Shown here: positions 12,026 through 25,800 of the stretch, piece by piece
How the letters are laid out: each line of letters starts with the position of its first letter
Numbering within the stretch: position 1 is the first letter of the stretch
DNA from: Acridotheres tristis
Lineage: Eukaryota > Chordata > Aves > Passeriformes > Sturnidae
Direction: 5' to 3'
NCBI GenBank assembly: GCA_037013685.1
Contig: CM072887.1
Coordinates: forward strand, 42,273,154 to 42,337,153
DNA length: 64,000 nucleotides
Made by a program: the position numbers and the translations under genes
Notes under the pieces: model-generated
Database searches by the model: none
What the model saw: only the letters and a program-made list of their open reading frames with translations
What the model was told of the DNA's origin: nothing

Positions 12026-14114
12026 GTAAGTTTATCACTCGAATCTGACATGTACTTATTCTACATGGACGTACAGCCTCCAATTTTATTATCTGCTCCT
12101 CTGCCTTAACACATCTACAGTATAATGTAGACAGCTATGCAACTGCAACAGCTGAACAACAGCATGTAAATAATTCCGATTCCTTTTAAAATAATTGAAA
12201 TTGTAAACACTTGTCAAACATTTAGTTTTGTGTAACCAGTTTTACAATACCTCTTAAAGAGAAACTTCAAACGTCTTACTTTTTAATGTTACCATTCCTT
12301 AGTAAATGGTTAACTAACTTTGGACATAAAACCATTATCAGTTTTCTACAAGTAAAATAATTTCCCTTCTATCTTCTTATGCCTGTACTTATGATAAGAA
12401 AGTGCAAATAAATTTTTATGGTCTACAAATATTTCACATTCAGGATGATCAAACCTGCTTATCAGTACCACTGCTACCATAATTATAAACTATATCAAAA
12501 GAATTATTTTGACATAAAGGTTTTGTCAGGATTATATGGATCAAAACCAAAAAAAAAAAAAAAAAAAAAAAACACTAAAAAAAACTTAAACCAAAAAAAA
12601 ACCAACAACAAAAAAATGTATTTAGTTCAGGGATGAGCAAACCACAAGATTTTTCTCCCAGCTCAAACAATATTCCTTGTGTTAAATACTTTTCAAATTA
12701 TGAAAGAAGAGCAATGCACCTTATTAAAGATTAGGCATGTGTAACCATCATTCTTTTTCCAGCATTATATTGCACCTACTACTACTCTAAACCACAGAAA
12801 GAGGGCAAAATATAGAAATTCTATTTTTCAGCTTCTTCCAGATTTCTTTAAACATCTACTATGCATTCAGCCGAAAGATAAAGCAAATGCAATACTAGAA
12901 GTGGTTAGCACACAATTCTAGACTAGAAATACTAGTGTTAAGTTTTCTTTTACTACATTAGCATTATTAAAATGAAGATATTATTGACAATATGCTACAA
13001 TATTGTCTCTCAGTCTGAATATTTCCAAAGCAAAACACATTGTTTATATGAAAAGTAGTAGGTAAGACTTTCAGAGGTATGTTCTACTCTGCCATTAATA
13101 AAGCAGAGCTTCATCAGGCTCAGTAACACAGAAGTCTTGTGATCTTATTTTGTACTACAGAACTGACCATTTATTGAAAAAATAGAGTCTCAGATGAGAA
13201 GGGGGAAAAAAACCCAAAACTATTAACCTGATGGGAGCAAAGGGAGCCACTTAAAATCTGCTAAACAACAACATAGCTATTGAGCATCCACCTAGTTTAA
13301 TTGCTGTAGCACACAGAGGGCTGAGGGACTCAAGTGGTTGGAAACAAAGTTCAATCTTTTCTCCTGCATCAAAGCACACAGCAAACAGGGCAAGGAGGAT
13401 CAGTTATTCAAACTCTTCTAAATCTATGATTCTTTGAATAGGTTAACAAAAAGCAGTTATCTTACTTCATACAAATCTCTGAATGCATAATAAATTTAAG
13501 ATAGAATTTTTTTAAATTGTTGTTTCAGAATTTTTTTCCTCCTTGAAAAAATATGTAGTTGTAAATGAAAGTTAAAAGTTTTACTGGAGTCAGAAATATG
13601 ATAGAAACAGAGAACTACTACACTGAATGTCTTTAGATGACAGATTGTGTTCAGCCAACATGAAGTATTTCTAAGCCTGAGCCATACCCCTTGAACTAAA
13701 ACCAATCCAGTTGAACTAGATAAAGGAGTTTGTAAAGATAGGAGGCATTGAATGATAACTGCAGCTCCTGATTTCTGGTGCAGAAAATATCTAGATGTCA
13801 TGATTTTTGGCGACTGGAGGGATTATCTACAAGCAGCTAAATTAGCACTTAGAAAGGACATTCTTTCATCCTACAATGCTAGTGTCTATTTCTGGTCATA
13901 GTAGCTCTTCTCCAGAAGAGAACCAAGACAAGAATTTCCAAATCACCAAAACCATGATTTTTTGCTTGGCTAATCTGATGCATTACAGAATACAATAATC
14001 CTTCTGTATAGTAACAGCTGTATTGATTGTACCCTACACTTCAATATTAATGAGAAGCAATCTGCCAAGTTACAGATTTCACAAAAAGGCTGAACTTCCT
14101 CTGAAGACTGGTTT
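12026..14114. other. intronic stretch with an A-rich tract
   Basis: An A-rich run of about 50 bp at 12,549-12,615 is the main landmark. It could be the tail of a retroposed sequence, but no body is recognisable next to it. No supported exon was found. Confidence 0.4.
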
Positions 14115-14450
14115 TGTTCTGCCTGAAGACAGGGGACACTTGGGGGCACATTATAGCAGCCTTCCAGTAGTCAAAGGGGTTTACAAGAGTGCCAGAGAGG
14201 GACTTTCTAACAAGGACATGCAGGGATAGGACAAGGGGAATGGCTTCAAACTGAAAGAAGGCAGGTTTAGATTGAATATAAAGAAGAAATTCTTTACTGT
14301 GACAGTGTTGAAACACCAGAACAGGTCATCCTGAGAAGTTGTGAAAGACCAGGTTGAACAGAGCTAGTGGAAAGTGTCCTGCCCATGACAGGGAGGAATG
14401 AAATGATCTTAAAGGTCCCTTCCAACCCAAAGCATTCTATGATTCTTCAT
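14115..14450 (+). repeat. CR1 LINE 3' end, plus orientation
   Basis: The sequence carries CR1 phrases GGATAGGACAAGGGGAATGG, AGAAGAAATTCTTTACTGTG and AAAGGTCCCTTCCAACCC. It ends in the CR1 terminal motif ATTCTATGATTCTT near 14,435-14,450, so this is a true 3' end. It is a 5'-truncated, inactive copy. Confidence 0.9.
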
Positions 14451-14645
14451 TCATTTGTATACCAAGCCATATAAATTATTATCTTAGGCTTTTTTAGGGT
14501 GTTTTAGGTATCCCAAGGAAATACAGTCTGTGAGATGTCAAACATCAAGAAAGACAGCAGCACAGCTGCCTTTTTATTTAAAAGGTAGGGTAGTACTACA
14601 AACATAGTAAAAACATATTTGCAGCCAGTTAGAAATTATGCTTAC

Positions 14646-14718
14646 CTTTGGATAGAAGGGTTCACAGAGGATGCCAACTTCAGTCACTCTCTTTCTGATA
14701 TCAACAAAATGGAGATAC
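14646..14718 (-). CDS. candidate 73-nt minus-strand exon
   Basis: On the minus strand acceptor CATTTGACTTTCAG and donor CCAAAG|GTAAGC are both good. Only one frame is open. After one base it reads 24 codons, YLHFVDIRKRVTEVGILCEP then FYPK, ending in phase 0. The composition is strongly protein-like. The nearest upstream candidate (16,841-17,014) ends in phase 0, whereas this exon needs two bases from its predecessor. At least one exon between them must therefore be missing. The family was not recognised. Confidence 0.5.
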
Positions 14719-16840
14719 CTGAAAGTCAAATGAGAAAGATTTATTGGTTTTGGGTTTAGGTGAACATGTCCCCTTATGGTATTAAGGGATAACTTAAAAA
14801 AACCAAAAACAACAACTTAAATAAACACTAGTGTAAAATGAAAATCTACTATTTTCTACTTGCAAATAAAGTATCAAGAACTCCTCACTGGCTTTAAATT
14901 CTCTGTTGCAACACATACATATGAAACCATGCTGATTTTTAAAGGCCTTATCTGTGCAAGTTCCTGGCAATAACTGGAAAAAAGCGTTGCTAGGGGCAAA
15001 AGGTCATGAGCCAGTAGGGCTGAACCAACAGACTGCTTCATTATGGCTCTGCTTCAAAGGTTATGATAAAAGGTCCACAGCTACTCCTAGAACCGTGTTG
15101 TAAAAAGCAAGTAGCATAATAATATTTTCAATTACAAGGATGAGAAAAAGTCATGAAGTTCCACAAAATGTTTTGAGAGAAAAGAGTAGCGAGTTGATCC
15201 AAAAGGTTTAGAAACATCCTCTGAGATTCTGTGGGATGATTTACAGCCAAGAAAGTATCTAATGCTGCAAAATTTACATTTGACAGTTTTATGTTTGCTT
15301 CTGAATCAAAGTAAATAAAAGCATATGTAAAATAAAAATATTTTGGCTAGGTCTATCTGATCAACCTTAGAGAGAGAAAAATCACTAAACTACCAAGTAC
15401 TAGTAAGATGATTTGGCTATTTTATATCTGAGCTAACAAAGTTTCAAAAGGAGTTTGTTTTACCATGATCTCAGACAGTAAAATCTGGCTTGAAAATACA
15501 CAATGTTATATTCATACTGAAAGAAAGGAAAAAGAACACACACGCAGCAGGAACAGATGTTATTTCCTGTACTAAATCACCACCAGAGGGACAAAAATAA
15601 TTCTAATAGGTATTTTACAAAATAGTGCATACAATGGAAAAGAACACAAAGCCTCAAAATCCTGCATATCTAGGTATTATAGACACCGGGAACATAAACA
15701 AACCAAAAGCCTATACAGATGGAATGCAGGACAGTTTAACTACCATCCTCATTCTAGGTCCAGTCAAAACTAGGCAACCATTTGAGTCTACTTTCACCAG
15801 TATGCTCACACTACTAAAGAAAAAAGACCCAACTCCTGGTTGGGTTGCAACCTAAGTTACAACCTGAAACTTGAACAAACACCTTGGCCAGTGCAGTTTT
15901 CATGCAAGAGCTAAAAAAAGCCCTGAACTCTATCAGTAGCAGTGCTGACTGGTATCATCAGGTAACTAATCTGTTTGCCAACAGAAGACACAATTAAAAA
16001 CCCCCAAGATATTAAACAGAAATTTCTCATCTGATGAAGACAAACTTCACACATAAACCTCATTCCAGTAAAATCTGAAACTAAAGCCATAGTAAAGAGT
16101 GAAAGTCAAAAGTAAAAACATGAGAAGAAAGCAACTACAAAAATGAAAACCAATTTTTTTAGAATGGCTATGGAATCTGGTCCATTTTCCAACAGAAACT
16201 GCTTCCAGTTTTCTATAAATAAGGTTATGAGTATATAATTATTAGCATTGTCGTTCTCAGAAAAAAACCCAACGTAATCATATATTCAAATCACTGGAAA
16301 AGCAAACTTCAAAATATCTGTCTCAAAGACAATTTTTAAATTTATGGGAGCAGAAAGTGGAATCAATTGATCCTGAGAGTAAAGTAGGATTTAGAGGATT
16401 ATGTTGCTCTTTTGTGAGGCAGCCAAATGGGAAAACACCAGGCCTTGTCCGCATACTAATTTTCTTCTTTAAGCCAAAGTTCTTATACAGAACATTGAAT
16501 CAGGAAAAGAATTTAAGAATTGAGAAGAAAAATAACATTATATATTCCAAAAATAATTATTTCGCCAGTATTCAGAAGTTTTCCTTATAATATCTTTCCC
16601 CTACATTTATAAAGGTATACAAATGGAAAAAAACGAAACAAAAAAACCCTCAAAATTTACGTTCCTTTAAACTCACATAAAGTAACAAATTACAAATCAG
16701 AAATAATGATGCCTCTTTTCTTTCATGTACTTCAAAACTTATTTGTAGTACTGTACATCATAAAACTGCTGTGCATTAGGTGATAATCACAGATTTGTTT
16801 GTCCAGGACATCTCATCTTTTACTACTCATGGAGTCATAC
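14719..16840. other. intronic stretch, one exon probably missed
   Basis: Reading phase demands an exon here that starts in phase 0 and ends with two spare bases. I tested splice-like blocks near 14,887-14,930 and 15,890-15,917, but neither gives the required phase. Plus-strand frames at 15,625-15,855 and 16,357-16,590 have no support. Confidence 0.35.
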
Positions 16841-17014
16841 CTGGGTTGCTTTATTCTCTGGGACACAATAATGGATTTCATTTGTTGGTTTCTTAACCTT
16901 TATATGAATGTCCACTGGAATTGCTGACCAGTACTTTGTTTCTGCAGGAATGGTCACTGGGGAAGTCAAGTTGGCCAAAAATAAGGCAAAAAAAGAGTTC
17001 ACATCAAAAGATAC
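16841..17014 (-). CDS. 174-nt minus-strand exon, best coding candidate of the left gene
   Basis: Acceptor GCTGCATTTCAG and donor ACCCAG|GTATGA (minus strand) bound 174 nt with a single open frame, phase 0 at both ends, 58 residues. The peptide starts VSFDVNSFFALFLANLTSPV and continues with alternating hydrophobic residues (IPVDIHIKVKKP), ending in YCVPENKATQ. This suggests a beta-sandwich segment. NLT is an N-glycosylation sequon. Codons are mostly purine-first. It joins in phase to the candidate at 18,420-18,460. I do not recognise the family, so function is left open. An extracellular or lumenal beta domain is an inference from the sequon. Confidence 0.6.
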
Positions 17015-18419
17015 CTGAAATGCAGCTAGAGATAATTCCTGCATAGGAAAGTCAATCCTTGTTAGCAGCCCTGTTTGGCAAAAAGTCAGACATTCATAAC
17101 TGTGGCCTGCACCTCATTTTCAACTACAAAAAAAGTATTTTTCTGCATGAATATATCATATTATTTATGTGGCAATCTTTTAATATTTTCTATTCCTCTT
17201 TTGTCGTTGTAGAAGAAGCAGAAAGATAGAACAGTATCAGTACAAGATCTCTCATTTTCCCTGGGCAAGTTTTCTTTCTGTACTAAATAAGTTTTGTCTA
17301 TTTAGAAGAAACTGATTCCAGAAAAAACAGGTGAAGAGGCAGCATCCTCATCACGAAAGCCTAGTTCCAAGCAGCTCCTTAGTGCTCCAAAACACAATAC
17401 AGATGGTCGCTGCCAAGATAAGCTCCACAGCAAGTTCAGTATGTCCAGAATATCAACTTCACACAGTCAATCTACTCAGTAAGTCCTGGGCACACTCAAT
17501 TTACAGCATAGGAGCAGTATTTTAGATGGGAAATCCAAGGAAGAAAATAAATTCGACAGAGGACCACAAAGGCTAGCTTTGTCCAGTCATTTGTTCTAAG
17601 ATTGTGGGATACTATTGACATTTGTCTTCAACACTTCAAACTTTAAAGAAGAAACTTTACACTTTCCTCTACACCAAAACCAAGTCTCATTCATGACTGC
17701 AGTTGCCCTGTTGGTGATACTCTGCCTTGAACAAAGAATTAGAAAACTACAGAGAGAAAGCAAACAAGCAGACTGACAATTCTGGCCTAGAAGAACACAA
17801 ACCCAAATACAGGCACTAAAACAATCATTCTTTTTCTTCTGCTGGATCAAGACAAGGCACATTCTCCTTTCACCAAGACATGCCAGAAGATACAGCACTC
17901 TCAGTTGCCTTTTACAAACACACATGCATATACTGCAGCCTTATTTGCCAACCTAGGCTGAAATACCCAGACATGACGATTTCTGTGTGAGGAACTGAAA
18001 CCATCATGCAAGGAAAAAAACATAATTTCTTTAACAGCTATTAGTGCTATTAAAGCATTTTGTATTTAAGTACCCTATTTGAAAAAATGGAGTTCAGTAT
18101 CTATTAAGCAAACAAGATTCTTTACTTTCTTCTTTCCCATACTTGCAACTGCCTTTCCATGATATTCAAGTACTAGGAGTCTTGAACTTAATATATGGAG
18201 CAAAAGAAATGACAAAAACTGCTACAAAAAATTTCCATTTTCAAGTATGACTTAAGGACAAGAACTGCAGATAAAAGTGATACAATTAATGATAAGATTT
18301 TTCTCTACCGGCTTGATTTTATTGGCAAAGCTATTGTCAGTCCTATCATCTTATACACCCAAGGATTCAAGAAAGCTATATTATTCCATAATGCTTAGGC
18401 AGACTTTAACGTTAAGTAC

Positions 18420-18460
18420 CTCATCCACAATTCCCCCTGGTGATAAAATCTTTTGTGGTG
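18420..18460 (-). CDS. candidate 41-nt minus-strand exon
   Basis: Minus-strand acceptor TTTACCTTCTGTAG and donor GATGAG|GTACTTAA bound 41 nt. The frame after two bases reads PQKILSPGGIVDE and ends in phase 0. It runs straight into VSFDVNSFF of the exon at 16,841-17,014. The combined segment reads as a plausible strand-turn-strand. A second frame is open throughout the exon and a third stops only at its end, so the frame choice relies on this continuity. Confidence 0.45.
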
Positions 18461-19380
18461 CTACAGAAGGTAAATGAAAATCAAATAGAAATTAATTTTA
18501 TAACAGAGGCAAGAGTAAGATTGCCTGGTTCACACCAGAATTGTATTAATGTATTTCATATGTGAAGCAGAACTTTGAAAATATATACACTCTACAAGTA
18601 CATCAAAAACCACTACTTCCATGAAAAATCCAATTATGACACTGGTCTAGCAAAGACAACCATATTTCAAAGAGACAGATGAAAAACAGATGTGCAAAAG
18701 TAACTTGAACATCTATCTAAAAGTTTAAGTATCAAAATTACTGCTTATTTATAAATAAAAGCCAAAATGCATAAGCTCTTAGTCTCTCTCTGACCTAGTT
18801 CTTAAAATGATCACAGGTTACACACAGGATTCAGGATCAAACCACAGCACTCCATGTCCTAGCTCCTGCTTTGATTTCAGCAACTAATGGGGACATCTAG
18901 CACTTTACAGGGTCCAGACTGAAGTGATTACATGTATTTTGCCATGCATTTCCTCTCCAAGTAATAAACTCAATTTAACTCCATATACTTTCCATATTCC
19001 CAACACAATAGACTGATCTCTGTAAAGGCCTTTTCCTTCCTTTCATACAGAAAATATCCTGTAAATAGCTTATTTCCCACTCTCTAAGTGACTCCTGTTG
19101 TTTACAGGAAGGAAAGGGAACAGAAATCTTGCCATAAAACAGTGAGAGCTAAAAAGTTATGTTTCACTTCCTATGTGCAGGTGTTTCATACAAGAAATCT
19201 ATTTTAATTCTTCATTTCAGGGAGAAAACATGCTGCTTCTTTTTGAAATACAGACTGAGAAATAGAAAACAATAAAGTTAAGGAAGTAGTAGCATGCTTT
19301 ACTGTGAAACAAAACAAAGATATACAATAACCATTGCTATAAAACTTGTGAAATCCCTGGCTTTGGACACAATTATTTAC

Positions 19381-19475
19381 ATGTTAACTTGTAAACTGAG
19401 TTTTCCTTCTAAAACTGTAAACTCTTTCTTCATTTGCTGCCCAGATAAATGCATAGAGACCAATGTTCCTGATAC
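19381..19475 (-). CDS. candidate 95-nt minus-strand exon
   Basis: The minus strand has a very long T-run acceptor (T13-AAG) and a modest donor (AACAT|GTAAAT). In phase 0 it reads 31 codons, VSGTLVSMHLSGQQMKKEFT then VLEGKLSLQVN, with a beta-strand-like alternation. A second frame is open for most of the length. It would end with two spare bases, which does not fit the next candidate at 18,420-18,460. Either an exon lies between or one of the two is wrong. The poly-T acceptor could also be the complement of a retroposon A-tail. Confidence 0.35.
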
Positions 19476-20381
19476 CTTAAAAAAAAAAAAAATCAAACTC
19501 CAAAATAGCACAAACAGCAACAATACCAAACTCTTCCAACTCAACCAACTCAAAACCAAACTCCTCCCTTATTTGACAAGGTAGTTGATTTTAATACCAG
19601 TGCTGCCCACAATGTTACAATGTCCATTTAAAACCCAAAATGTAATTCCCCAGTAACAGATCCTTCTTGAACTGCATATTCTAAACCGAAGCGACAAGGA
19701 CAATGAAAAATAATTTGTGTTGGTTCAAGATGCATGGCATCTCTGTTTGTACACTTGTTTTTCAGTTTCACAAATACCAACATCTATCAGAGTGAGAACT
19801 ACATTCATCTCTCTAAGATCTGTAATTCTCTATTGCCCAGTGGTGTGTGGGAAATTCAAATTCTAAAAGAAGTCAAGCATGTGAGGGCACCTGTAGGCCA
19901 TTTGTATCATCCAGTTCAAAAGGAAATTGAGAACTTTATCACATAATATCACAGCGTGCCTATCACTAATATCACCTATCACACCTAAATGTTGTCACAA
20001 TATAAAATTATATAAAATATAAAAATATTATCACAAGGTTATATTGGCCTCTCTGTGGAAGGGATATCTTATTTGATCCAGGCTGGCTGAACCTCATTGG
20101 CTTCAGGTCATTTCCCCATCTCAGAAAATGCTGTTCCTAATTCTACATACCAGTCCCTGCACAGGCAGCAAAGGAGGGATGCCCTTCTGAACTGATCTAG
20201 CTGAGTAGCACAGGGAACAACATCAATTTTTTCAGGGAGCACACTGCCCAAACATCTATTTCATATCTTAAAGCAACAGCAAGCCAGCTGGAAGGATTGG
20301 ATGGGCCCAAGACCGATTGAGGGTCATCAGATAAATCACCACTGTTTCAATCAAAGCACTTCCAGTGAAACATGCAATTAC

Positions 20382-20425
20382 TTGGAGTTCCTTAAAAGCA
20401 GCTTTCCATACTTGTGATCAGTCAC
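20382..20425 (-). CDS. weak candidate 44-nt minus-strand exon
   Basis: Acceptor ATTTGTTTTCCTAG is good and the donor TCCAA|GTAATT is weak (minus strand). Only phase 0 is open and reads VTDHKYGKLLLRNS. Without the weak donor the frame stops at once. This may be chance. Confidence 0.2.
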
Positions 20426-22377
20426 CTAGGAAAACAAATTACATCACTGCACTGTGGATACTTTAAGAAAGATTTGCTAATTAAGCAGAATTAATTACAC
20501 AGCAGTGCTAATTTGAAAAGCAATATCCATTCATCTTTTGTCTGCTTAAGTCTCAGATGGACTGCTGAGAAGAATTGTTTATAGAACCTGCAATTTTGGC
20601 TGACCCTTTCTCTGAGAAGGGTAACAAAGAGCACCTGCTAAGAAACACGTAAGGTGAACAGTAAATGTACACTACAGACACACTCTCTAATATAAGTAGC
20701 AGCATAAATAGATTTATCCTTAGGCCATCAGAATTTTCTTACATACATTCAAATGCAACTATAGCTTCATCCTGAATATGAGAAAAAATCAACTAACCCT
20801 TCTCTGAACTGAAAGAGTTCTATCACATTTAGGATATAATCACAAGTAAAGAACATTCTTTATTACGAAAACAGAAAAGGTAAGTTTGAGATAGCTTTAC
20901 TTTTTGAACTGGATCTTTAATTGGGAAAGGATCTGTGCTTTATATCAAAACTATTTTGTCAGAAATTAACAGAATACCCCAGAATGCCCATAATTTCCAC
21001 AGATGTCTTTTTACCTGCAATAAATCTGCAATTAATATGGAATATAAGTATCTTTAATAAAAGGTAATAAAAATAGAGCTTAATCTTTATCATTTACATT
21101 TTCAATCTGACACTCCACACACTGCTATCCACATACATAATGTGAACATCATCTTCATTCCCACCTTTATTTTTCTCCTATGAAACAATGTTCAGCTCCA
21201 GGCATCGTTTTCTCCCTTTGCAATACCTCATTTTGACAGCACAGCAAAAGCATGTAATAAGCAAGATCACAAAGAGAGCATGAAACAATATCCATTCTGG
21301 CACTACCAAATATCACGTTTGGACCACAAATTATAGAAAATACAAGAGATAAGGGAGATTAAATAGTATAGCTATTTTTAGGAATAGCTCAACATTTAGC
21401 CCTAATATTCCTTTTTTTTTTCTTGTTTGTTTTTGTTTGGTTGGTTTGTCTTATTTTTAACTTTGTATTATGCCAGACTTCATCACAGAAGAGACAAAGG
21501 GCTTAAAGTTGAGTAGTCTGGTGTAACCACAGCAAAGTCGAGCACCACACCTCACAAAGAAAGAGAGAGGCGCTCTTAACTTCCCTGCATTTTCAAATTA
21601 GAGCAAGACATTTGCAGTACTTTTGATACCACCTGAACACAAAAGACTAGAAACCTTATGAAAATAAGTACACTGAAAATATGAACGATAAAGAATTATC
21701 AGCTTGGAACTGAAGTTCCTAAACAAGGCAGAAATAATTGACTTCATCCACAGAAAAGCAGATTAAAAAGAAAAATCAGCTGGATGATGAGGAAGTACCT
21801 GACTATTTCAATTAAAGATAAGTGGAATATGACAACTAACTAACGGCAACAGCTTAAAAGCAGGAAAGATACCAAAATTACTCACAAGCCATAAAATGGG
21901 TGTGAAAAAAACCCATAACTAAATCACAGTGTTGTGAATGCTACTCACAGAAATAAGATAAATACTTTTTTATATTGCTTCCATAGGTCTGCTTAATATT
22001 TTATTTATCATTGACATTTGTCTGAGGTGGAAAAAATACTTTTTCTCATTTTTGAGTAGAAAGCAGAATATTAAGCACTATGGAAAAAACCAAAGTATTT
22101 CTTTATCAGCTCTGTTTTCATCAAGCAGGAAAAGTAAGATGATTTTCAAATACAATCAGTGGAGAATAATTTTTTTATTATGATTTTCTCTCAGAAACAA
22201 GAGTAGAGTTTTGTGAGTATCATTTGTAAATGCCTTAATGTTTGCAGGATATGCTTTTTAAGAATGTCGCTTGCTTTTTCAAACACATTCGTGAGCCACA
22301 GTCATTTCAGAATGAGGCAATAAAAGAAAAGGGCTAAAGCATGAAAAAAACCACTAATCAGTTTAAGTTTGGGAGTG
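20426..22377. other. non-coding intronic stretch
   Basis: No splice-bounded coding block or recognisable repeat. AT-rich, with a T/G-rich patch near 21,410-21,460. Confidence 0.4.
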
Positions 22378-22830
22378 GCTGAGAGACACTTCTGGAAGTC
22401 ATGCAGTCCAATCTTCTGCTCAGAGCAGGACTCTCATCAGCACTGGAAATGGTCAGGCATGGCTGGGTCCTGCTGAGTCCTCAAGATCTGCAGGGATGGA
22501 AAATTCAGCCTCGTGTTTGGGCAGTCTGTTCTGGGCCTGTACAGGTCTCCTGGTAGCAATTTTCCTCACTTCTGACCCCAACACACCATAACAGAACTTG
22601 CGGCCAATCTGGCAGCAGTGGAAAAAATTCACCTCTGTCCTTTTCTGGGACTATCCTCTGGCAGCTATGGGACACCCTGAGGTCACTCAGTAGCTGCTTC
22701 TTTGTCAGAGTAAGCAAGCCTAGCTCTGTCAGCATCTCCTGCCAGCTCATTTGCTCCAAGCAAGGGCCTTCTACCCTTCTTGGTGCTCTCCAGTTTCTCA
22801 ATATCTCTCTTGAAATGCAGGGACCAAAAT
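22378..22830 (-). repeat. CR1-like LINE fragment, antisense to plus strand
   Basis: The plus strand shows a diverged complement of the CR1 3' region: a CTGGAAGTCATGCAGTCCAA phrase, a TCTGCAGGGATGGAAAATTC phrase, then AGCTCTGTCAGCATCTCCTG and a TTTGCTCCAAGCA segment. The order matches CR1, but divergence is high and the ends are approximate. Inactive. Confidence 0.65.
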
Positions 22831-25800
22831 TAGTTATTTAACATAAATCAAGATCTTTAACATTTCATCCAGCTCTCCCACTGAAATATCCAGTAATGTA
22901 AACAAAGTAGTTTGCAGAATTTTTAAATTAATTCTTCATTCAGTTATAGTTTATAGCATTTTCCTTACACACGGAACTTGGGCATCTGATTGAAAATCCT
23001 ATTCAAAATTCTGGAGTCCTCTTTCAACCTTAACTCTGCAGCAACACTGAAAAGATTGACAATGCCCAGAACTGCATTTGAATGTCTCTCATTTCCCTCA
23101 GAATATCAGAGGCAAAAATAGCATAATTGGTCATCAAATTCATTCCAAGAATATGAGTCTTACAGTTTACTACCATTGCTTTTTATAGTCAACACTCACT
23201 ACATGGTGTGACAGTAGAGTGAAACAGACCAGATTAAACACACAACGCAAATCAAAGAAGAATATACAAGGCAAATACACAACAGAAGACAAAGAATTAA
23301 CAGAGATCCTTTCAAGCTGTACCAAGACCTGAGCTGGTATGTACACTATAACATACTGTAACAACAACAGTATCCTTCTTAGGTCAAGAGGCTAATTTGG
23401 AAGCAGCCCAAAACTTTCAGCATCCCAAACAACATCCGTCTATATCCATAGATGAACAGGATTAGGTGACAGATTTTTGGGTATATGTTTATTCTAATTT
23501 CACAGAAATCAAAGAAAGTTTGCCATAGACTAAAATCATTTCACTCATTAAGTGAACTGGAAACAACACCTTTTTCGAAGGTTGTAACACCAGATGTTTC
23601 AGGATATCATAGCTGATTCATATTAAAAAAAAAAAATATTCGAAGCCCATTAAAGTGCAAATTTTATATAATAACTTTGATTTGAATAAACATTTTTGGC
23701 AAGTTGGAATGGGACAATAGATCTTTACATGCTTTAAAAAATAGAAATTAATTCTTCTTTGATTATTTTTGACTAAGGAAACATTTTTACTACCCTTTGG
23801 ATTCCCATTACAACCAGAGCCCAATATACTTACACTGTACCCTAGGTAGGGTATACTCTGTTTGCCTGACCAAAAAAAGAAAAAAAATTTTGTTCACCAC
23901 CCTTCCACTCATCCAAAGTTCCTGAACTGTTACTAAATAAATAAATAATTGATACAACCTGTTGGGGGGCAGGGGAAGTTGTTGGTTTTAGTTGGGGTTT
24001 TTTGTTCTTTTTTGTTTCTCATCCTCTCCATCCCCATCTCCCTGGTACAGCTGCAGAGAAGTCTCCTTCACAAAGCATTTTGAATGTGGGCAATTACAAT
24101 TACCACCCCTACTGCTGTTTCCCATACCTTTGTTCTTTACTGAACGGCAAAACCAAAGCTAACTTAAAACTACAGTTTAGTCTCTGGTTAGGATTACCTA
24201 ATTTTGATTCCTTTTCCATTTATGTTTGACAGATACTTTTTCCCTTCTATTACAAAAAAAATAAAAATCCACCAGAGATTTTTGACTGAACAAATTTTCC
24301 AGTTTAAATTCTTAAGGTCATTGTTCTTGCAGATGAGACTTCAGTAACTTATTTCAAATATGTCACAGTTGGTATGGTTCTGAACAAAAAACACAGTTTG
24401 TATTTCAGACATGCCTAAATATGCCAGCCTGCCAATCAAACTAGAAGCCTCCCAAAGGCACTATTGCACAAGAAGAGCGATGAGGAGAGGCACAGATAAT
24501 AGCATGCCTCCTGTAAAACAAAAAACTGCTAAGAACCAGGTTTGTTTGCTGTACCAGATATATATGAAAGCAGTGTTTTTCAGAGATTTTTTTTAGATTT
24601 TACTGCCTGGGGTAAAGAAAAAAATACAACACATCTAAATTGTTGAATAGTTAGCAGGGAAACATTTTCACTTCTCCATGTGCCTAGTTTTTTCTCCTTC
24701 AGTGGGATAGACTCTGGGTTTATGTATTTAAAAAGGCCATCTGCTTCTGAACTTACATAAATGCCCTTAACTGTGGATTAGTCACAGATATTCAGTATTT
24801 GAGAAACTGGAGTAATAGCCACCTATGACAGCAGTAAATAAAAAAAAGTTGTCCAGAAGACAAATCCCCTCCCCCTATTTCTACACACAGTTACATGGTT
24901 TAGATATCAGTACACATCAAAGCTATAAAAACAGTGTTAAAAACTGCATTTACACTTTTAACTTAAAATTCACCAGTTAGGATTTAACAAATTTCAACAC
25001 AACTCAGATATGACCTAATCTACGTCTAAATAAAACAACAGTAAGCACATTTTGGACATATTTATTTAAGAATATCAAAATATAAAACAAGGAGCCTACA
25101 TTTCGATAATATCAATATATTCAAATAAGTTATCTGTAAAAGAAAATTAATTTCCATATTTATACAAAGAGTGCAATTCATTCTCTCAATATGTGTTTTT
25201 TAATTTTTTCCCCCCAAACATTAGTTATAGCAGCTCTCATTTGAGGTTCACACTCCTAGCCCATGCATAGGAGATAATACAAATTAAAATAATGTCATGC
25301 TGTGTACCTTGACTGGGACCTAAGAAAACCCCAAGCTTCTTGCTGCCTTTTATGTACAAATGTACAGACATCTTATTTGAGGACAGCAAGGCTCTGCACC
25401 TTTGTGCACTCTGCTGCCCAGTAAAGGTAGGGCACAGCTTTGGCACCAGGCCATGCCAAATCTTCTGCCTCCAAACCAAGTCTCCCTCATTCATCCAGCA
25501 CCTTGGTCTGCCATGGTGTTGTGGGCACAGACTTTTGGTCCTGTTAAAAATTCAGTAAATCAAAGGAATTTAGCCTAACTTGAAACAAACTTTCAAGGCT
25601 GTTGAAGATCTAAAAACGCATCCTTTATCTCACTCATTAAATTGAAACTAAACCAAGACAAAACCTTGTATTATAAACCTTCTCCTAGGAAGAAGACTGG
25701 AATAAAATAGTGATTTACAACATATTTCAAAACTGTGTTTGCCACCACACAGTTCTATCTCAATAAAAATCATATATTTATATAACAATTTATACCCACT

